Shown in pieces: positions 63,868-64,000 of a DNA stretch of 64,000 nucleotides. Made by a program: the position numbers and the translations under genes. How positions within the stretch are numbered: the stretch's first letter is position 1; each line of letters starts with the position of its first letter. The stretch comes from Metabacillus schmidteae (GTDB lineage Bacteria; Bacillota; Bacilli; Bacillales; Bacillaceae), in NCBI RefSeq assembly GCF_903166545.1, contig NZ_CAESCH010000002.1, forward strand, positions 496,001 through 560,000. Direction: 5' to 3'. The notes beneath the pieces are model-generated. The model did not search any database, was not told where the DNA came from, and was given only the letters and a program-made list of their open reading frames with translations.

Positions 63868-64000
63868 ATGAAAATTTATCATGCAAAAATCGTAACACCT
63901 TTCCGAATTATTGAAAATGGAACGATTGAAATTGAAGAGGATAGAATCCAGAGAGTATATGAAGGGACTCCTAGTGAGATCGAGCCTTCTGATATAGATG
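63868..64000 (+). CDS. phnM: PhnM, ribose-triphosphonate diphosphatase (3'-truncated by window edge)
   Basis: The visible 44 residues open MKIYHAKIVTPFRIIENGTI, the N-terminal strand region of the PhnM amidohydrolase, with GAAAGGAAGG before the ATG. PhnM removes pyrophosphate from the triphosphoribosyl phosphonate. The rest of the gene is beyond the window. phnL is not between phnK and phnM here. Confidence 0.88.
   Translation, partial: MKIYHAKIVTPFRIIENGTIEIEEDRIQRVYEGTPSEIEPSDID

Overview
The window reads as chromosomal DNA of a low-GC, endospore-forming Firmicute of the Bacillus group. Support comes from a cwlJ-type germination hydrolase, two DUF3231 proteins, GGAGG ribosome binding sites with frequent TTG and GTG starts, a pbuE gene under an adenine riboswitch, and a citM/citST citrate system like that of Bacillus subtilis. 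I cannot name the species. No rRNA, tRNA or CRISPR array was seen.

Positions 1-13.7 kb form a nucleobase-scavenging island. It holds a PucR-type regulator cut by the left edge, an ABC importer with two permeases and an NMT1-like binding lipoprotein, a nucleoside phosphorylase, a DctPQM TRAP transporter, and four tightly coupled enzyme genes. Those four are an M20 carbamoylase, a PyrK-like electron-transfer subunit, a class 1B dihydroorotate dehydrogenase and a dihydroorotase/hydantoinase. Run in the catabolic direction they match the three steps of orotate degradation: orotate to dihydroorotate to N-carbamoyl-aspartate to aspartate. This is the most interesting metabolic hypothesis in the window.

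Positions 14-18.8 kb carry a self-regulated MarR/MFS pair, an acidic YcdB-like protein, a methyltransferase and an NAT/transglutaminase-like protein. Positions 18.9-25.4 kb form a citrate module: CitM, the CitST two-component system, a TctC-like lipoprotein, a 51-residue protein and an AbrB-family membrane protein. A duplicated direct-repeat operator candidate precedes both of its transcription units.

Positions 25.4-52.9 kb are mixed housekeeping and accessory genes: an AraC/GyrI regulator, a secreted endonuclease that may start at AUA, a CoA-disulfide-reductase-like flavoprotein, DUF3231 proteins, CwlJ, PbuE with its riboswitch, a FusB-like EF-G-binding protein, NCS2 and CNT permeases, an MCP, DUF2087 and GIY-YIG genes, a MarR/nitroreductase pair, CorA, DedA and a PAS-GGDEF-EAL protein. 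The intergenic spaces hold several short repeat families.

Positions 53-64 kb are a phosphonate (C-P lyase) locus: phnF-like regulator, phnD, phnC, phnE, phnE, then phnG, H, I, J, K and the start of phnM. The two halves each have a nearly identical 53-bp control region, combining PhoP-like 11-bp-phased hexamers with a palindrome. They are separated by a terminator directly followed by a 2.17-kb group II intron.
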